Source: Corynebacterium lactis
GTDB lineage: Bacteria; Actinomycetota; Actinomycetes; Mycobacteriales; Mycobacteriaceae
Direction of reading: 5' to 3'
Length of the DNA: 64,000 nucleotides
Assembly (NCBI RefSeq): GCF_900519355.1
Contig: NZ_ULHE01000002.1
Location: 310,001 to 374,000 of the forward strand
Position 1 is the stretch's first letter. Each line of letters starts with the position of its first letter. Below the pieces are notes generated by a model, which did not search any database, was not told the DNA's origin, and was given only the letters and a program-made list of their open reading frames with translations. Both the position numbers and the translations under genes were made by a program. Positions 9,137-18,730 of this stretch are shown here, piece by piece.

Positions 9137-9940
9137 ATGACAAATCCCCAAAATCCCAATCGTGCCAGCGGCGATGGCGGCTCCGATTTCTACGGAAACC
9201 CCCAAGGGGCGGAAGATTTGTGGTCTAGCATTCCCGGAGGCCCTGTCGGCGGACAATCCAACCCCTTCGAGCAGGCGACGCAGGCCATGCCCGCTGTGGC
9301 TCCCGTGGCCGTGGCGCAGAAGAACAACACCGGGCTCTATATCGCAATCGGTGTGATGATTGCACTCCTTTTCGCCCTCATGGCTGGCGGTGGCTGGTTG
9401 CTCGCCTCGTCAAAGAACGGGTCCAGCAACTCGGCTAATGGAGGCCCCGCAGCCGCTGGAAACACGGCATCGAGCACGTCGAGCACGTCGAGCGCGGCGC
9501 AGACCTACACCGAGACCGTGACACAGGAAGCCAAGCCGTCGAGCTCGAGCGCCACTCCGACGCGCTCGCCGAAGTCACTGTTCAATATGAGCCGCAATAC
9601 ATACGGCGTTGATTTCGACGAAAAGGGATGGATCGGTAATTCAGCCCGGTGCGGTACCGGCGACCATGCTCGTGTGCTCGCAGAGGCCGACGGAGGGTGG
9701 ATCGTTATCTGTGAGAACTCTTCAAACCGCCAGGAGAAGTACTACATCGGTCACTTCGGGAACATTTCTACCAGCCCCGATGCCTACAGGGTCGACAGCT
9801 TCTCCAATAGGAAGGTCGTAGCAGTCAACGATCAGATTCAATATGTGCTGACTCCGCAGTCGATTGAGGTCTTCAACGCGAACGGGGACAGTATCTTCGA
9901 GGATCGCGTCGTTGACTACGGAGTCCTTCAGGCCGGCTAG
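9137..9940 (+). CDS. Single-pass membrane protein with Ser/Thr-rich stalk
   Basis: A 267-residue protein. The N-terminal 75 residues are cytoplasmic and rich in Asn, Pro, Gly and Gln. One transmembrane segment follows (LYIAIGVMIALLFALMAGGGWLL, about 76-98, given here as its range). A Ser/Thr/Ala linker with repeated SSTSST comes next, then an extracellular domain of about 130 residues with two Cys (SARCGTGDH and WIVICENSS). The layout is typical of corynebacterial and mycobacterial surface proteins; I do not recognise the outer domain. AAAAGGAAAAAG precedes the ATG. Confidence 0.8.
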   Translation: MTNPQNPNRASGDGGSDFYGNPQGAEDLWSSIPGGPVGGQSNPFEQATQAMPAVAPVAVAQKNNTGLYIAIGVMIALLFALMAGGGWLLASSKNGSSNSANGGPAAAGNTASSTSSTSSAAQTYTETVTQEAKPSSSSATPTRSPKSLFNMSRNTYGVDFDEKGWIGNSARCGTGDHARVLAEADGGWIVICENSSNRQEKYYIGHFGNISTSPDAYRVDSFSNRKVVAVNDQIQYVLTPQSIEVFNANGDSIFEDRVVDYGVLQAG

Positions 9941-9984
9941 CCTGCCGTCGCTGTTCTTGTCGCTTGACGACGGCGACCCGCGGC

Positions 9985-11702
9985 CTATGCCGCCTGCGCG
10001 GAGCTGTCGCCCTCCCACGGCTTCGGCAGTAGGCGGGGGACGACCTTGCCCACGGCGTTGCGGGGGAGTTCGTCGAGGAAGACCGTCTCTCGGGGGACTG
10101 CGAAGCGGGACAGCCGCTGCTTGACGAAGCCTCGAATCTGTTCATTGGTCAGCGCATTGCCTGCGGGGGAGTCCTCGCGAACGACCCATGCGACCAGCGC
10201 CTGGCCGAAGCGTTCATCGGGAACTCCGGCGACGGCGCACTCGCGGATTCCCTCCAGCTCGGAGAGTGCATCCTCGGTCTCGCGGGGGAAGACGTTCTCG
10301 CCACCGGAGACAATCATGTCGTCCTCGCGCCCGGAGATGTAGAGCAGCCCCTTTTCGATACGGCCGAGGTCACCGGTGCAGACCATGCCGTCGATGACGG
10401 GCTTATCAGCACCGGGGCGGGTGTATCCCTCGTACAGCATGTTGTTGCCGACGAAGATGCGTCCGGTCTCGCCGTCGGGGACTCGGTTGCCCTCCTCGTC
10501 CAGGATGTGGACACGAGTGCCAAGGGGCGCGCGGCCGGCAGTCGTCGGGTTCGCCTTCAGCTCCTCCGGGTTGGCGATGGTCGCCCAGCTCACCTCGGTC
10601 GAACCGTACTGGTTGTAGAGGACGGGGCCGAACCGCTCGAGAGTCTTCTTGACGATTCCCTCCGGGATCGCCGAGCCGCAGGACGCGATGACGCGCAGGG
10701 AGGTGGCGCCGATGTCGTAGTCGTCAGGCAGCACCTCCATCATGCGCTGCAGCATGGTCGGCACCAGGAAGATGGTGTGCGGCGAGTGGGCCTCGATGAT
10801 GCGGAGGCTGTCGGCAGCGTCGAATTTCCTGCGCATGATCATGGTGGAGCGCAGGGCGATGCAGAGCTGTGCCGTCGCAAAGCCCCAGGTGTGGAAAAGC
10901 GGCGCGGCGAGGTAGGCGGGGCGGCGCTGGCGCAGCGGGATGCGGCTCATGATGGAGGAGGCGGGCATCCAGCTGCGGGGTTCGGGGCGCTTGGCCCCCT
11001 TCGGGGTGCCGGTGGTGCCGGAGGTCAGGATGATGACTCGGCCGCGGCGCGGACGGGAGGGTAGCTCGGCGGTCGGCCACTTCGGCGGCGGTGCGGTCTT
11101 GAGCATCTCCTGCAGCGAGGTCCAGCCGTCGCGGACGCAGGAGGTGTCGCCGAAGGTCTCGAACCAGGAGACGGCGACGGGACAGTCGTCGAAGTCAGCG
11201 GGCAGCATGTGGGTGAATTCCTCGTCGATGAAGAGGAAGTCGATCTTCTGCTCTCGAATGACCGCGAGGGTCTGCTCGGCGGAGGCGCCGGTGTTCAGCA
11301 GCACCAGGTCGGTGCCGAGGCGGCCGTGGGCGCACAGCGTCATGATGAAGCCGCGGTGGTTGCGCGCCAGGATTCCGATGCGGTCGCGCTGGTGAATATC
11401 GCCGTGGCGCAGAGCCCTGGCCAGCGCGGTGGAACGCTCATGGAGTTCTTCGTACGTCAGGGACCCGCCGTCGTCGATGATGGCGGTGTGGTGCGGGTCG
11501 CGGCCGGCGGCGATGCCGAGAAGTCCCGCGGGCAGGAAGTCCCACCGGTAGATCGAGGAGACAGCCTTGCCTGCGCGCCGGGCCCCATCGAGCCGAGCAC
11601 GCCGGCCTGAGTAACGGGTGCGAGTCCGAGGATCATGTCGGAGGTTGCCCGCGAGGCTTTGCGTACCTTGTTGAAGATTGAGGTCTTGGGCGTGCTGGTC
11701 AT
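9985..11702 (-). CDS. Acyl-CoA synthetase (FadD-type), frame interrupted
   Basis: AMP-forming acyl-CoA/fatty-acid ligase of about 570 residues. The N terminus, MTSTPKTSIFNKVRKASR, starts at 11702 behind GAGAG. Near 11585 the frame changes, compatible with one missing base, and the rest reads from SSIYRWDFLPAGLLG to the stop. The P-loop SGTTGTPKG, the A8-like TGDLGRI and GREDDMIVSGGENVFP blocks, and the C-terminal Lys region (RNAVGKVVPR) are all present, so the protein is otherwise intact. An indel error is more likely than a pseudogene, given similar breaks in essential genes here. It may supply acyl-CoA to nearby dehydrogenases. Confidence 0.85.
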
Positions 11703-11858
11703 TGTTCTCTCGTCTTCCATGGTTGCCAACGTGTGATCTATGCGCCGATATAGTTTCTTTTGCAGCAACAATAAGTGATGTGGCTCACTGCTGTTTTGGT
11801 TTTGGGAGATTCTTTGGAAGACAAACCAAAAATGGCCGCATTGCCCCCACCGCTGGGG

Positions 11859-13627
11859 TTATCCGAACGTCAACGAGTACGCGCTCATGGATTCGGGCAC
11901 CTCGATAGTCACGGTTCCGCCGTGCGCACGACCAGGGGTTTTGACCAGGTCGATCGTCCCCGGAACCTCCGAGGTGGGGAATGTCGAGACCCTTCCGCTG
12001 TCCTCGGTCACCCTCAGCTCGCCTCGCCCGGAGGCCACGATCTGCACCAGAGCCGCGTAGTAGTTCAGGTGAATCTTCGCGCCGGGCCCAGCTGGGGTGA
12101 TGGACTGGCCGCGCAGCTCCCACGGTCCCTCCAGGCTGTAGCCCTTCTCGTCCGGGGCAACGTAGGCGAAGTTGTGCGGGCCGGGTTCGTATTCCCTAAA
12201 CGGGTTGGAGTAGTACATGGCCCGGTCGGTGCCGAGGTAGGTCTCCGGGTTACGTCCCGGGGTCGCAATCGGCTGGGTATCCTTGGCCGCCGCCTCGATC
12301 GGGGAGGGCAGGCCGATGCCGGGGTTGGCGTCGGCAAGCAGTGTCCGGACGAGAGACTCCGTTGCGGCGTAGGCGCCCTCGCCCTCGTGAACCTGGCGGA
12401 CCCTGCCGCGGGCGTCGACGAGATAGTGCGCGGGCCAGGCGCGGTTGGAGAAATTATTCCAGGTCAGGAAGTTATTGTCCTGCGCGATCGCGTAGTGGAT
12501 GCCCTGCTCGCGAGCTGCGCGGGCGACGTTGTCGGTGTCGTGCTCGAAGGCGTACTCCGGCGCGTGGATGCCGACGACGTTGAGCCCAAAGTCGCGGTAG
12601 TGGTCGTAGAGACGCGTGAGGTGCTCGTTTGCGCGCTGACAGTTGATGCACGCGTAGGCCCAGAAATCCACGAGTGTGATCGTCTGCTTCCCGTCGCGCT
12701 TTTCCGGATGCGCGGGGTCGATCGCGGCCCCGCCCGGCGTGTTCATCCAATTGGTCAGCCCCTCGAAAGCGGGCACATCCCCGCAGTCGCGCAGCTCCGC
12801 CGGGTTTCCGTCTCGGCAGGCAGCCAGGCTTGCCGACGCCACCTTCCCGGCGCGTTCTGGTCCAGCGGTGCCATCGGAGTTGCTCAGGATGCCGTCCAGG
12901 ACGCCCCGCGTGCCCGAGGAGGAATTGAACTTCTCCTGGCGCTGGCGGTCCAATCGGGCAGCGTGCGCTGCAGTTTCGCAGGTACGTCGGTGGCGATAGC
13001 CAGGGCCAGTGCCAGCACCAGCGCACCTGCGATGCGGGAGATCTTCGCCCGATTGTCAGCAGCGAGCTGGGTACGCCTTGACCACGTGGAGCCCGCGAGT
13101 GCGAAGAAAAATAGGGGTACGCAGGCACCGAATGCGAAGGACAGGGCGAGGATGACGGTCGGCCAGCCGATGTTTCCGGTCGCACCCGCAACCGTGACGG
13201 CAGCCAGCACCGGCCCGGCGCAGGGCGCGTAGACGGCTCCGAGCGCCAGCCCGATGCCGAAACCGGAGCCCCTGCCTGCCGAACCCCTGGTGCGGCTGCT
13301 AATCCACTCGGGCACGCGGATTGCCGCGAAGGGGCGCTCCAGCAGGTGACCGAGCGCGGGAAAGAGCATGCTGAGGCCCACAATGACCAGCAGAACGACG
13401 CCGATCCACCGCAGTGTCCCGCCGGGCAGGCCGAGAGCTGACAGTGCCACGGTACCGAGCAGCGTAATCGCGGTGAAGCTCAGCGCAATGCCCAGGGCCA
13501 CGAGCGCAGGCTTGCGTTTCGCGTCCGCTGACACCGCCAGCACGATGGGCAGCACCGGCAGGATGCACGGCGATACGCCTGTGACCAGGCCGCCAATCAC
13601 GCCGATCAGGATTATCTCTGGAATCAT
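11859..13627 (-). CDS. dipZ: DipZ-type CcdA/thioredoxin-like fusion, frame interrupted
   Basis: A thiol-disulfide transfer protein of about 590 residues. The N-terminal CcdA-like membrane domain has GVSPCILPVLPIV and YAPCAGPVLAAV, each with its redox Cys. An extracytoplasmic thioredoxin-like domain follows, with the active site WAYACINCQRAN (CxxC) and VVGIHAPEYAFEHD, and then a C-terminal beta-rich domain. This matches M. tuberculosis DipZ in order. The reading frame changes near 12950 (LPDWT to DRQRQEKF), compatible with one missing base. I chose the ATG at 13627, behind AGGAGGAGCGAGCG, over 13738. It is divergent from the lipoprotein-sigK-rskA cluster; in mycobacteria dipZ belongs to the SigK regulon. 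Confidence 0.88.
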
Positions 13628-14032
13628 TCGCTCGCTCCTCCTATAAGAGATTTTGGCAAGAACTACTCGCGCCGCCGGGATTGCCGGGAACGCCGGGATG
13701 TTGGGCGGCGAGTCTTCCTGGGGCACTGGTGTAGTCATTGGTGTTTACGGGGCCGGCGACGGAATGGATTGGGCTTTCGGGGCATTCCGTTTCTTCAGAG
13801 GCGTTGCCGCGCGTGGGGTTCACAGGCCGGTGCGGGGAGCGGTTAAGAATCGGCAGAGAAGTTTTGGGGAAGGCACAATCCGATCGCGCCACCGCCCCGT
13901 AGTTACTTGTGACGGCGCGGAGATAGAGCGTCGTCTCCAAAGACGAAAGATCGCGCCACGGCGGTTTTCCTTTGCGGCTCCGAAGACCCGAGAAAGCCAC
14001 CGAAGGACTGAGAAAAACAATGAGTACAAGGC
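13628..14032. other. Divergent region between dipZ and lipoprotein gene
   Basis: 405 bases with no convincing gene. A short inverted repeat GGAATG (13761-13766) / CATTCC (13783-13788) is the only structure I see. If the SigK regulon is conserved, SigK-dependent promoters for both directions should lie here, but I cannot place them. Confidence 0.45.
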
Positions 14033-14287
14033 ATGATTTCCTACACGCGACAGGGCGCAGCAGGTCAGGGCCGGTCCGTTCGGGCACAGCTGACCCGTGC
14101 GGTTCTCATTGGCGCTGTAGCTGCAGGTGCGGCAGCTGGGCTGGCCGCATGCGGTGGCGGCGACACCACGATGGACAAGAAAATGGATAGCACCATGGAG
14201 CAGTCCAGCATGATGCAGAGTCCTGAGAAGATGAGTACGGACAAGATGAGTAAGGACAGGATGAGCACCGAGAAGATGGAGAAGTAA
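14033..14287 (+). CDS. Short Met/Lys-rich lipoprotein upstream of sigK
   Basis: An 84-residue lipoprotein precursor. A hydrophobic signal (about residues 17-37) ends in the lipobox LAAC, followed by GGGD. The mature part of about 45 residues holds 12 Met in patterns such as MDKKMDSTMEQ, MMQSPEKM and STDKMSKD. In related bacteria this position next to sigK often holds a fasciclin-domain protein (Mpt70/Mpt83 type); here the domain is absent. The Met spacing suggests copper(I) binding or an oxidation sink serviced by DipZ-like redox chemistry, which is inference only. Confidence 0.75.
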   Translation: MISYTRQGAAGQGRSVRAQLTRAVLIGAVAAGAAAGLAACGGGDTTMDKKMDSTMEQSSMMQSPEKMSTDKMSKDRMSTEKMEK

Positions 14288-14358
14288 CCGCCCCTGAAAT
14301 GCACGAACGCCTGGCGGTCACCGCGATGCCAACCTGCGAATTACTATCGGAACCTGTG

Positions 14359-14931
14359 ATGCGCGAAACCGAACTCCTCGACGAGTTGTTGCTGCGCGTC
14401 CAAAGCGGCGACCGCCAGGCTTTTTCTGCGCTTTACGACGCCACAGCGTCGACGATTCTCGGCCTTGCAGTTCAGGTGCTGCGTGACCGTGCGCAGGCGG
14501 AGGAAATTACTCAAGAAGTCTTCCTCGAGCTGTGGCAGCAGGCCCCCTCTTTCGACCCAGCGAAGGGTTCTGCCAAGTCGTGGATCTCTAGGCTGGCGCG
14601 GCTGCGCGCGATCGACCGGCTGCGCTCCCACAGGGCGTCGGTGAGCAGAGACGATAGGGACGCGCTACTGGAGGCAGCCCGCGTCGTGGAGTCGGTTGAG
14701 CAGGAGGCCCTGATGGGGCTGGACCGCAAGCTGGTCAGGGAAGCACTCGACCGCGTTGGTGAGCCACATAAGACTGCGGTGTTGTTGGCCTACTTCCAGG
14801 GTCTGACCAACCGGGAACTAGCGGAGGTCACCGGGGTTGCACTGGGTACGGCCAAGACGCGACTGCGCGATGGTCTTCGTAAACTGAAAAAGGAGCTGCA
14901 GATCGTGGAAGGAGGTGCGAGCCAGCGATGA
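14359..14931 (+). CDS. sigK: ECF sigma factor SigK
   Basis: A 190-residue ECF sigma factor. Region 2 reads SALYDATASTILGLAVQVLRD then AEEITQEVFLELWQ (about residues 22-60). Region 4 holds HKTAVLLAYFQGLTNRELAEV then LGTAKTRLRDGLRKLKKEL. The pattern is that of the SigK group, and the gene is followed by an RskA-type anti-sigma gene with a 4-base overlap. I took the ATG at 14359; upstream in-frame starts at 14299 and 14326 are possible. It likely controls dipZ and the neighbouring lipoprotein in response to envelope redox state. Confidence 0.88.
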   Translation: MRETELLDELLLRVQSGDRQAFSALYDATASTILGLAVQVLRDRAQAEEITQEVFLELWQQAPSFDPAKGSAKSWISRLARLRAIDRLRSHRASVSRDDRDALLEAARVVESVEQEALMGLDRKLVREALDRVGEPHKTAVLLAYFQGLTNRELAEVTGVALGTAKTRLRDGLRKLKKELQIVEGGASQR

Positions 14932-15702
14932 CCAGGGACAATTCAAGGCGCGGCGGCCGAGGGACAAGACGGCCTTCATCCGGGTGAAAACGACTTCGAG
15001 GGCCTTGACGCCGAACTGGCTAGCTTGGTCGCACCGGTGGCGCCACCTCCGGAGCTCAAGGATTCCATCATGGCGCAGCTGGGCAGCATCGGCCAGCAGG
15101 GGACTGGATCCGTGGAGCAGTCCACCTCTGTGTCTGCCCCTGAGGACGATATTGTGGTGAGCCTTTCGGGGCGTCGTCAGGCGGGCGGAGCAGGAGAGGA
15201 TCTCGGCAGCGAGCGGTGGCGTGGGCTGCGGCGCGGATGGGCTGGTGCGGTCAGCATCGCCGCGGCGGTCGTGCTCGTCGCGGGCGTCGGGGTTGGGGTA
15301 GTCGCGGGCTGGCCGTCGCTGTTTGGGAAATCGGACTCAAGCACGGTCGTTACCGCTGATGGTACGCGGAAGATGCACGAGATCATGGCTGCCAACGATG
15401 TGCGCTCGGCGGCTGTGGAGGCAGAAGGTGCCAGCTTGTCGATTGTCGTTTCCTCCGACATGAATGCAGGCGGGGCAATGGTCAACGGCGCACCGACGCT
15501 GGGGCGAGGAATGGGGGCGCAGGTGTGGTCCATTGATAGCAAGGGAAACGCGCGCTCGGCCGGAGTGATCGGGCAGGAACCGCACTCGGACGTATGGATG
15601 CCGCTGCCTGGCGACACTATGGCTGTACAAGTCACCGTTGAGCCCATGAGCGGAGCGCAGTCCCCGCAGGGCGAGGTTCTGGCGAGCGCCGAGCTCTCTT
15701 AG
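14928..15702 (+). CDS. rskA: Anti-sigma-K factor RskA, 5' frame unclear
   Basis: A membrane anti-sigma factor for SigK. The readable frame covers EGLDAELASLVAPVAPPPELKDSIM, one transmembrane segment (about 15240-15310) and an extracellular domain ending ASAELS, as in the RskA C-terminal family. The natural ATG at 14928 overlaps the sigK stop, but its frame closes after about 20 codons. The conserved frame opens just after it, so a one-base change near 14930-14950 is needed. Even when joined, the cytoplasmic part is only about 40 residues, shorter than the roughly 70-residue sigma-binding domain of mycobacterial RskA. Confidence 0.78.
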
Positions 15703-15779
15703 GGCGACGCTTTTCCTAGCTGGTGCTCTCGTAGAGCGGTGCTTTTGTGGAGCGGTGTGCGGCCTCGCTGTCGCGCGGC

Positions 15780-15797
15780 TGTTCGCTACTGGCGTAC
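15780..15797 (+). promoter_or_regulatory. Candidate ClgR operator of clpC
   Basis: TGTTCGCTACTGGCGTAC fits the published corynebacterial ClgR pattern (CGC and GCG half-sites five bases apart) with one mismatch. It lies 79 bases before the clpC start. ClgR activates clp genes in C. glutamicum and mycobacteria. A possible -10 element TAAGCT follows near 15831. Confidence 0.4.
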
Positions 15798-15875
15798 GCC
15801 GTCGGGGATTAATTCTGAGCGGGGCACGTTTAAGCTATTTGAAACGACAAATAAACAACCGACAAAGGGGCAAAG

Positions 15876-18552
15876 ATGTTCGAGAGGTTTACGGACCGTG
15901 CGCGTCGCGTTGTCGTCCTGGCTCAGGACGAGGCGCGGGAGCTCAACCACAATTACATCGGCACGGAGCACATCCTGCTCGGCCTGATTAGCGAGGGCGA
16001 CGGTGTCGCCGCCAAGGCCCTGGAGTCCATGGGTATCTCCCTGGATGCCGTGCGCTCCGAGGTCGTGGACATTATCGGTCGCGGCGCCCAGCCTCCGAGC
16101 GGGCACGTACCCTTTACCCCGCGCGCCAAGAAGGTTCTGGAGTACTCGCTGCGCGAGGCGCTTCAGCTCGGCCACAAGTACATCGGCACGGAGCACCTGC
16201 TGCTCGGACTGATTCGTGAGGGCGAGGGCGTCGCAGCCCAGGTCCTGGTGAAGCTGGGCGCTGACCTGCCGCGCGTGCGCCAGCAGGTTATCCAGCTCCT
16301 TAGCGGTTTCCAGGGCGAGGAGTCCGAGGGTAGCGCTGAGCAGCGCCCTGTCGGCGCCACCTCCGGCGCCGCGTGCAGGAGGGTAACCACCAGTCCGGCT
16401 CGCTGGTCCTGGACCAGTTCGGCCGCAACCTGACCGCCGCAGCCCGCGAGGGCAAGCTCGACCCGGTCGTCGGCCGTGAGAAGGAAATCGAGCGCATTAT
16501 GCAGGTGCTGTCCCGCCGCACCAAGAACAACCCTGTTCTGATTGGTGAGCCGGGCGTGGGTAAGACTGCCGTCGTCGAGGGCCTGGCGCTGGATATTGTT
16601 AACGGCAAGGTTCCGGAGACGCTGAAGGATAAGCAGCTCTACTCGCTGGACCTCGGCTCCCTGGTCGCGGGTTCCCGCTACCGCGGTGACTTCGAGGAGC
16701 GCCTGAAGAAGGTGCTCAAGGAGATTAACCAGCGCGGTGACATCATCCTGTTCATCGACGAGATCCACACCCTGGTCGGCGCGGGTGCCGCGGAGGGCGC
16801 AATCGACGCTGCCTCGATCCTGAAGCCGAAGCTGGCCCGTGGTGAGCTGCAGACCATCGGCGCGACCACGTTGGACGAGTACCGCAAGCACATCGAGAAG
16901 GATGCCGCCCTGGAGCGCCGCTTCCAGCCGGTGAACGTGCCGGAGCCGAGCGTCGATCTCACCATCGAGATTCTGCGCGGTATCCGCGACAAGTACGAGG
17001 CGCACCACCGCATCTCCATCTCGGACCAGGCGCTCGTGGCCGCCGCGACGCTGTCTGACCGCTACATCAACGACCGCTTCCTGCCGGACAAGGCCGTCGA
17101 CCTCATCGACGAGGCTGGCGCTCGCATGCGCATCAAGCGCATGACTGCCCCGGCAGACCTGCAGGAGATCGACTCCAAGATCGCCGACGTGCGCCGCCAG
17201 AAGGAGGCCGCGATCGACGAGCAGGACTTCGAGAAGGCCGCTGGCCTGCGTGATACCGAGCGCAAGCTGGGCGAGGAGCGCCGCGAGAAGGAGAAGAAGT
17301 GGCGCGCTGGTGAATCCGACAACATCGCCGAGATCGGCGAGGAGCAGATCGCCGAGGTCCTCGCGTCCTGGACTGGCATCCCGGTGTTCAAGCTGACGGA
17401 GGAGGAGTCCTCCCGTCTGCTGCGCATGGAGGAGGAGCTGCACAAGCGCATCATCGGCCAGGACGAGGCCGTCGGCGCCGTCTCCCGTGCAATCCGCCGT
17501 ACCCGCGCTGGCCTGAAGGACCCGAAGCGCCCGAGCGGCTCGTTCATCTTCGCCGGCCCGTCCGGTGTTGGTAAGACCGAGCTGTCGAAGGCCCTGGCAG
17601 AGTTCCTCTTCGGCGAGGAAGACGCGCTGATCCAGATCGACATGGGCGAGTTCCACGATCGCTTCACCGCGTCGCGCCTCTTCGGCGCTCCTCCCGGATA
17701 CGTCGGCTACGAGGAGGGCGGCCAGCTGACCGAGAAGGTCCGCCGCAAGCCGTTCTCCGTGGTCCTGTTCGACGAGATCGAGAAGGCACACAAGGAGATC
17801 TACAACACCCTGCTCCAGGTCCTGGAGGACGGTCGCCTGACCGACTCGCAGGGTCGCGTGGTCGACTTCAAGAACACCGTGCTGATCTTCACCTCGAACC
17901 TCGGTACCGGTGACATCTCGAAGGCCGTCGGCCTCGGCTTCTCCGGCGTCGGCGAGTCCGACTCCGAGGGCAAGTACGAGCGCATGAAGGGCAAGGTCCA
18001 CGACGAGCTGAAGAAGCACTTCCGCCCGGAGTTCCTGAACCGTATCGACGAGATCGTCGTGTTCAAGCAGCTCTCCCAGGAAGAGATCGTCCAGATGGTC
18101 GACCTCATGCTGTCCCGCGTCAGCGAGCAGCTGAAGGAAAAGCGCATCACCATGGAGGTCTCCGAGAAGGCGAAGAACCTGCTGGCCAAGCGCGGTTTCG
18201 ACCCGGTTCTCGGCGCCCGCCCGCTGCGTCGTACCATCCAGCGCGAGATCGAGGACCAGCTCTCCGAGAAGATCCTCTACGGCGAGATCGGCCTCGGCGA
18301 GACCGTCTTCATCGACGAGGAAGGCTGGGACGGCGAGTCCAAGGACACCGACAAGGCGAAGTTCACCTTCACCAACAAGGGTGGCGCCGCTAATGTTGAT
18401 GTTGACGGCGCGGACGCCCTCGGCAATGCTGACGGCACCGTCGCGGCCGCTCCCACGATGTAGAGGGAGCCGCAGAAAAGGCCGCGGCCGAGGCTCAGGC
18501 TAACTCCGAGGCGGACGCTGCATCCGACGACACCAACGAGGGCGAGAACTAA
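15876..18552 (+). CDS. clpC: ClpC AAA+ unfoldase of the Clp protease, two frame breaks
   Basis: ATP-dependent chaperone of about 890 residues that feeds substrates to ClpP. Two Clp-N repeats come first ([20 protein letters not shown]). Next are D1 Walker [10 protein letters not shown] and Walker [11 protein letters not shown], a UVR-like coiled coil ([17 protein letters not shown]), D2 Walker [19 protein letters not shown], and the D2-small domain. Frame changes occur near 16370 (SGA to [10 protein letters not shown]) and near 18455. After the second, 29 residues ([12 protein letters not shown] ... NEGEN) complete the acidic C terminus, with TAA at 18550. Both fit one missing base. ClpC is essential in relatives, so these are read as sequence errors. 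An AAAGGGG ribosome binding site is present. Confidence 0.95.
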
Positions 18553-18726
18553 ATGGGCATCATCTTCCGCAAGAAGCAGAACCTGGACAAGGACACCTGG
18601 CTGAACTACTCGGGTTCCGGGGTCTCCGGCTCGAAGCGCATCGGCCCTGTGACCATCAACAGCCGCGGCGGCTACACCGTCCGGCTTGGCAAGGGCCTGA
18701 CCTTCCGCGGAAGGTGGAAGAAGTAA
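18553..18726 (+). CDS. DUF4236-like small protein
   Basis: A 57-residue protein starting immediately after the corrected clpC stop codon (TAA then ATG), so probably translationally coupled to clpC. It starts MGIIFRKKQNLDKDTWLNYS and contains SGSGVSGSKRIGPVTINS followed by a Gly-rich strand. This is the pattern of the DUF4236 N-terminal domain (an FRK start, S-x-SGVS, Gly-rich beta strands). Function is unknown. Confidence 0.7.
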   Translation: MGIIFRKKQNLDKDTWLNYSGSGVSGSKRIGPVTINSRGGYTVRLGKGLTFRGRWKK

Positions 18727-18730
18727 ACAG

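Noticed and set aside
13653..14087. Overlapping frames in the dipZ/lipoprotein gap
   Set aside because: Neither strand gives a protein-like sequence or a ribosome site; treated as intergenic.
16163..18019. 618-residue open frame antisense to clpC
   Set aside because: Shadow of a high-GC coding region; spans ClpC motifs on the other strand and has no recognisable content.
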